Part shown: positions 61,443 through 64,000 of the stretch, piece by piece
Position numbering within the stretch: the first letter of the stretch is position 1
How the letters are laid out: every line of letters begins with the position of its first letter
Source: Reichenbachiella versicolor
Lineage (GTDB): Bacteria > Bacteroidota > Bacteroidia > Cytophagales > Cyclobacteriaceae
Assembly: GCF_003171675.1 (NCBI RefSeq)
Contig: NZ_QFZQ01000005.1
Coordinates: 248,001 to 312,000 of the forward strand
DNA: 64,000 bases
Reading direction: 5' to 3'
Program-made: the position numbers and the translations under genes
The notes under the pieces: model-generated
The model's database searches: none
Told to the model about the DNA's origin: nothing
Seen by the model: the letters and a program-made list of their open reading frames with translations, nothing else

Positions 61443-61559
61443 ATGAACACTACAACGGTTAAATCAAATAATAAAAACCACGAAAAGAGCATTAGAAAAA
61501 TTATTGTTCTAAGCACCATCTTGGCTGCACTATTTACCATTTTGGGTCAGGGTATATGA
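61443..61559 (+). CDS. possible small membrane peptide, 38 residues
   Basis: A complete short frame (MNTTTVKSNNKNHEKSIRKI, then a hydrophobic helix IIVLSTILAALFTILGQGI). The basic head and single helix are credible for a small membrane peptide. It starts 12 bases after the barrel-like gene and is probably on its transcript. No homologue is known to me, so it may be non-coding. Confidence 0.4.
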   Translation: MNTTTVKSNNKNHEKSIRKIIVLSTILAALFTILGQGI

Positions 61560-61603
61560 CCTGTATCCGGTTTGGATATTCCAAAATGATTTTGAAACAC
61601 TAC

Positions 61604-61631
61604 AAAGCCTCGATTAATTTGGGGCTTTTTT
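61604..61631 (+). terminator. terminator after the sigma factor operon
   Basis: AAAGCCTC (61604-61611) and GGGGCTTT (61621-61628), with one mismatch, enclose ATTAATTT-type loop sequence and run into TTTTTT. It lies before the chosen start of the LVIVD lipoprotein, which supports that start over the earlier one at 61556. Confidence 0.75.
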
Positions 61632-61642
61632 ATATCTACCAA

Positions 61643-62863
61643 ATGAAACGAGTCAACCTAGTTATTCTTTTTGCATCCATCTTAGTGAGTGGTATATCTT
61701 GTAATGATCAGGAAGAGTATACTATACCTACTTACCGTCCAATAGTGATTAGTAAAGCGGACTTAATGACATCCCCAGAACTAATTGAACCTATAGCTAT
61801 AAATAACCCTGGCAAAATATACACTAAGGGAGAATATGTATACATCAACGAAATTGACAGTGGTATTCACATTATAGATAATAAAACGACAAGCAACCCT
61901 AAACTCATTGGATTCATTGACTTACCTGGAACAAATAACCTAGCTATCAAAGGAAACTTACTTTATGCAGACAGCTACTTTGATTTGGTTGTAATTGACA
62001 TTTCCGACATTAATAATATTCACGAAGTATCAAGAACAGAAGATGTTTTTGAAAATCCATTTAGCGATGATTTTTACTTCTATAAAACAGCTACCGGTGA
62101 CAGTATCGTTACTGGTTATGATGTGTATAAAAAACCCGTTTCATATCAAGAATGGCTCGACTATAACCAACATGATTTTGCACTTGAAGATGCAGCCTCA
62201 GGTGATATTGGAACTGGAGGCTCTCTTGCAAGGTTTACAATCTCAGACAACTACCTCTATTCAGTCTCTAGCCATGATATGAGAATTTTCAATATTTCGA
62301 ATATAGAGGCAAAATCAGTTGGTGACCCAATTGATCTAAACTGGGGAATAGAGACTATATTTCCTTACGAAAATTTACTGTTTCTAGGATCAGAATGGGG
62401 TATGCATATATATGACAAGAGCAACCCCGAGCTACCTAAACATCTTTCTACCTATGAACACATTGTAAGTTGTGACCCAGTCGTGGTAAAGGATGATATT
62501 GCATATGTTACACTAAGATCAGGTACAAACTGTCAAAACATAATTAATCAACTAGAATTAGTAGACGTAAGCAACCCTGCTAAACCAAAAGCGATTACTG
62601 AGTATGAAATGCTAAACCCTCATGGACTTGGAGTTATTGACAACTGTTTATTTATAACCGAAGGAGAATATGGTATTAAGTCATTCAATATATCTGATCC
62701 TTTTCAAATTGATAAAAATATGATTGCACATCATAAGGACGTTCATGCTATTGACGTTATTCCGCTTGCTGAGGTACTAATGCTAATTGGTAATGACGGT
62801 CTCGTACAATATGAATACGACTGTGAGGGTAAATTTGAAAAGATTAGTCAGCTTTCCTTGTAA
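61643..62863 (+). CDS. LVIVD-repeat beta-propeller lipoprotein
   Basis: A 406-residue lipoprotein from the ATG at 61643 (signal MKRVNLVILFASILVSGISC, cysteine 20). The ORF opens 87 bases earlier, but that part runs through the terminator hairpin and is not expected to be coding. LVIVD-type repeats form the body, each with a strand ending in a D-I-S/N or I-D motif: GKIYTKGEYVYINEIDSGIH, LAIKGNLLYADSYFDLVVID, DNYLYSVSSHDMRIFNISN, DNCLFITEGEYGIKSFNISD. They would make a propeller of about six or seven blades at the cell surface. The partner is unknown. Confidence 0.88.
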   Translation: MKRVNLVILFASILVSGISCNDQEEYTIPTYRPIVISKADLMTSPELIEPIAINNPGKIYTKGEYVYINEIDSGIHIIDNKTTSNPKLIGFIDLPGTNNLAIKGNLLYADSYFDLVVIDISDINNIHEVSRTEDVFENPFSDDFYFYKTATGDSIVTGYDVYKKPVSYQEWLDYNQHDFALEDAASGDIGTGGSLARFTISDNYLYSVSSHDMRIFNISNIEAKSVGDPIDLNWGIETIFPYENLLFLGSEWGMHIYDKSNPELPKHLSTYEHIVSCDPVVVKDDIAYVTLRSGTNCQNIINQLELVDVSNPAKPKAITEYEMLNPHGLGVIDNCLFITEGEYGIKSFNISDPFQIDKNMIAHHKDVHAIDVIPLAEVLMLIGNDGLVQYEYDCEGKFEKISQLSL

Positions 62864-62900
62864 TCTAACCTTTCTCATAGAGTCAAGGTAATTAGATAAA

Positions 62901-62937
62901 CCTCTTCGAAGCTATTATGTCTATAACTTCAAAGAGG
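62901..62937. terminator. hairpin between convergent genes
   Basis: CCTCTTCGAAG (62901-62911) and CTTCAAAGAGG (62927-62937) pair with one mismatch between the LVIVD gene and the Bax-inhibitor-1 gene. The T-runs are weak, so terminator function is uncertain. Confidence 0.4.
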
Positions 62938-62949
62938 AATTACTCAAAC

Positions 62950-63702
62950 TTAGTTTCTTCTAAGTTTGGATAATAGTCTTAGTATTTCGATATACAACCA
63001 GATCAAAGTTACCATCAAACCGAAAGCACCATACCATTCCATATATTTTGGAGCTCCTACTTTTTCTCCTTCTTCTATAAAATCAAAGTCCATTACAAGA
63101 TTCAATGCAGCAACAGCAACAACTATAAGCGAAAATACAATTCCAAATGTGCCACTATCGTGAATCAAAGGCATCTCAAAGCCTACAAACCTTCCAATGA
63201 AAGAAATCAAATAGCAAAAACCAATTCCCATAGTTGCAGACGCTACTATTAATTTGAAATTCTCAGTTGCTTGAATGACCTTCATTTTATACAGTGCCAG
63301 CAAGCCAAATAACACTCCAAAAGTTAATGAGACAGCTTGAAGTACTATACCTGGATATGTCATCTCCATAAACGCAGATATTCCCCCAAGCATTAACCCC
63401 TCTGCAACTGCGTAAACAGGTGCTAAATAAGGAGCAGTAGTCTTTTTAAAAGCAATTACTATTCCCAAAACAAGTCCTATGACAGCTCCTCCCATCACAA
63501 ACCCTTGGACCGACCCAAAGTCCATGGTACTATAAAATCTGTTCCAAGTAATGCCAGCACTGGCAAATACTAAGAGTCCTAGTAATACTGTTTTATTAAC
63601 AGTTCCCGAAATAGTCATTGTTTCAGTTTCCTCAACTGACCTTGAAACTGAGGTAAAGGTGTCCACACCTAAAGTTGGATTTTTTGATTTGTAAAATGCC
63701 AT
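62950..63702 (-). CDS. Bax inhibitor-1/YccA family membrane protein
   Basis: A 250-residue integral membrane protein with seven hydrophobic segments: VLLGLLVFASAGITWNRFYS, GFVMGGAVIGLVLGIVIAFK, YAVAEGLMLGGISAFMEMTY, LQAVSLTFGVLFGLLALY, FKLIVASATMGIGFCYLISF, TFGIVFSLIVVAVAALNLVM and YGAFGLMVTLIWLYIEILRL. The loop before the last helix carries FDFIEEGEKVGAPKYMEWYG, the conserved family segment. The family includes proton-sensitive calcium leak channels and inhibitors of membrane proteases such as FtsH. The role here is inferred from family only. It is single and followed upstream by an OmpA-family gene on the same strand. Confidence 0.92.
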   Translation of the reverse strand: MAFYKSKNPTLGVDTFTSVSRSVEETETMTISGTVNKTVLLGLLVFASAGITWNRFYSTMDFGSVQGFVMGGAVIGLVLGIVIAFKKTTAPYLAPVYAVAEGLMLGGISAFMEMTYPGIVLQAVSLTFGVLFGLLALYKMKVIQATENFKLIVASATMGIGFCYLISFIGRFVGFEMPLIHDSGTFGIVFSLIVVAVAALNLVMDFDFIEEGEKVGAPKYMEWYGAFGLMVTLIWLYIEILRLLSKLRRN

Positions 63703-63740
63703 ACTGAATTAGATTAAAATACTTACTAAATGAGTGCAAC

Positions 63741-64000
63741 CTAATTATTTTTTAGATGAATCGTGACTTCTACACGTCGATTAAGTTTTCTTGTTTCAAG
63801 GCTAGCATTACTGGCTCTTGGCCTTGTACCTCCATAACCTTTTCCTGATATACGGTCTGTAGAAACTCCCTGTGAAACCAAATAGTGCGTTACAGTAGCT
63901 ACTCTGTCCTTACTTAGTTTAAGGTTACTAGATGCTTTCCCTTGATTATCTGTATGTCCTCCCAAGAAAATATTCACTTCTGGGTTTTGTTTCATCATCT
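63741..64000 (-). CDS. OmpA-family protein, 5'-truncated by the window edge
   Basis: The C-terminal 86 or so residues of an OmpA-like peptidoglycan-binding domain: VNIFLGGHTDNQGKASSNLK, LSKDRVATVTHYLVSQGVST, DRISGKGYGGTRPRAS and LNRRVEVTIHLKNN at the end. The T-D-x-x-G and N-x-x-L-S-x-x-R positions that bind diaminopimelate are present. The frame is open to the edge of the window, so the ATG at 63998 is internal and the real start lies beyond 64000. Confidence 0.9.
   Translation of the reverse strand, partial: MMKQNPEVNIFLGGHTDNQGKASSNLKLSKDRVATVTHYLVSQGVSTDRISGKGYGGTRPRASNASLETRKLNRRVEVTIHLKNN

Noticed and set aside
1-64000. tRNA, rRNA, prophage or integrase genes
   Set aside because: None was recognised on reading the sequence and its translations; short RNA genes could still be missed without a covariance search.

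Overview
The window looks like chromosome from a marine or soil member of the Bacteroidota, most likely order Cytophagales. This is inferred from the families seen, not from a marker-gene search. The supporting signs are an AT-rich sequence, a TonB-dependent receptor followed by a DUF4249 lipoprotein, PorP/SprF and DUF5103 (plug) type IX secretion proteins, a gliding-type C-terminal sorting domain, DUF4421, CHAT-TPR and BspA-like lipoproteins, and a few promoter boxes of the TAnnTTTG type. No rRNA or tRNA gene was recognised.

Layout. 1-2.1 kb: end of an aminotransferase gene and ilvA. 2.1-7.3 kb: a lipoprotein, then a TonB receptor/DUF4249 operon with a small membrane protein. 7.3-12.2 kb: two related BspA-like surface lipoproteins and a TraB/DUF5694-like secreted protein. 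12.2-22.2 kb: an accessory, partly decayed region. It holds a 26-bp repeat array, a pair of about 135-bp inverted repeats enclosing an AraC/AhpD-like/membrane/DoxX cluster, an AraC-SDR pair, a complete GNAT gene and a deleted copy of it, a frameshifted DUF4386 gene, a doubly broken esterase gene and a 41-bp palindromic array. 22.2-27.8 kb: DUF1697, an alpha/beta hydrolase, a LytS/LytTR two-component pair and lysS. 28-34.4 kb: a secreted CHAT-protease TPR protein, a 55-residue lipoprotein and two tandem membrane TPR paralogues that lack an output domain.

34.5-40 kb is the most striking region. Two proteins share a nearly identical N-terminal module of about 108 residues and a nearly identical leader with a palindrome, but have unrelated C-termini. 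One C-terminus is LysM plus an N-acetylmuramidase; the other is unknown. Each is followed by small lipoprotein or single-helix membrane genes that look like immunity proteins. A AAA+ ATPase resembling those of extracellular contractile injection systems is transcribed divergently. I read this as a polymorphic effector/immunity island whose N-terminal module is a delivery signal. The injection apparatus itself is not in the window.

40.1-49.6 kb: a four-gene minus-strand operon typical of type IX secretion: a 1458-residue repetitive surface protein with six 150-bp repeats, a protein with a gliding-type sorting domain, a PorP/SprF protein and an OmpA/PD40/LysM peptidoglycan-binding protein. 49.6-50.7 kb is non-coding and holds an 11-12 unit 23-bp array. 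50.7-64 kb: mostly housekeeping genes (GNAT, HAD phosphatase, DUF4421, lipoprotein peptide deformylase, Dabb protein, aldehyde dehydrogenase with an acetolactate-synthase-like enzyme, fatty-acid hydroxylase), a DUF5103 plug protein, an ECF sigma factor with a membrane/beta-barrel partner, an LVIVD lipoprotein, a Bax-inhibitor-1 protein and the end of an OmpA-family gene.
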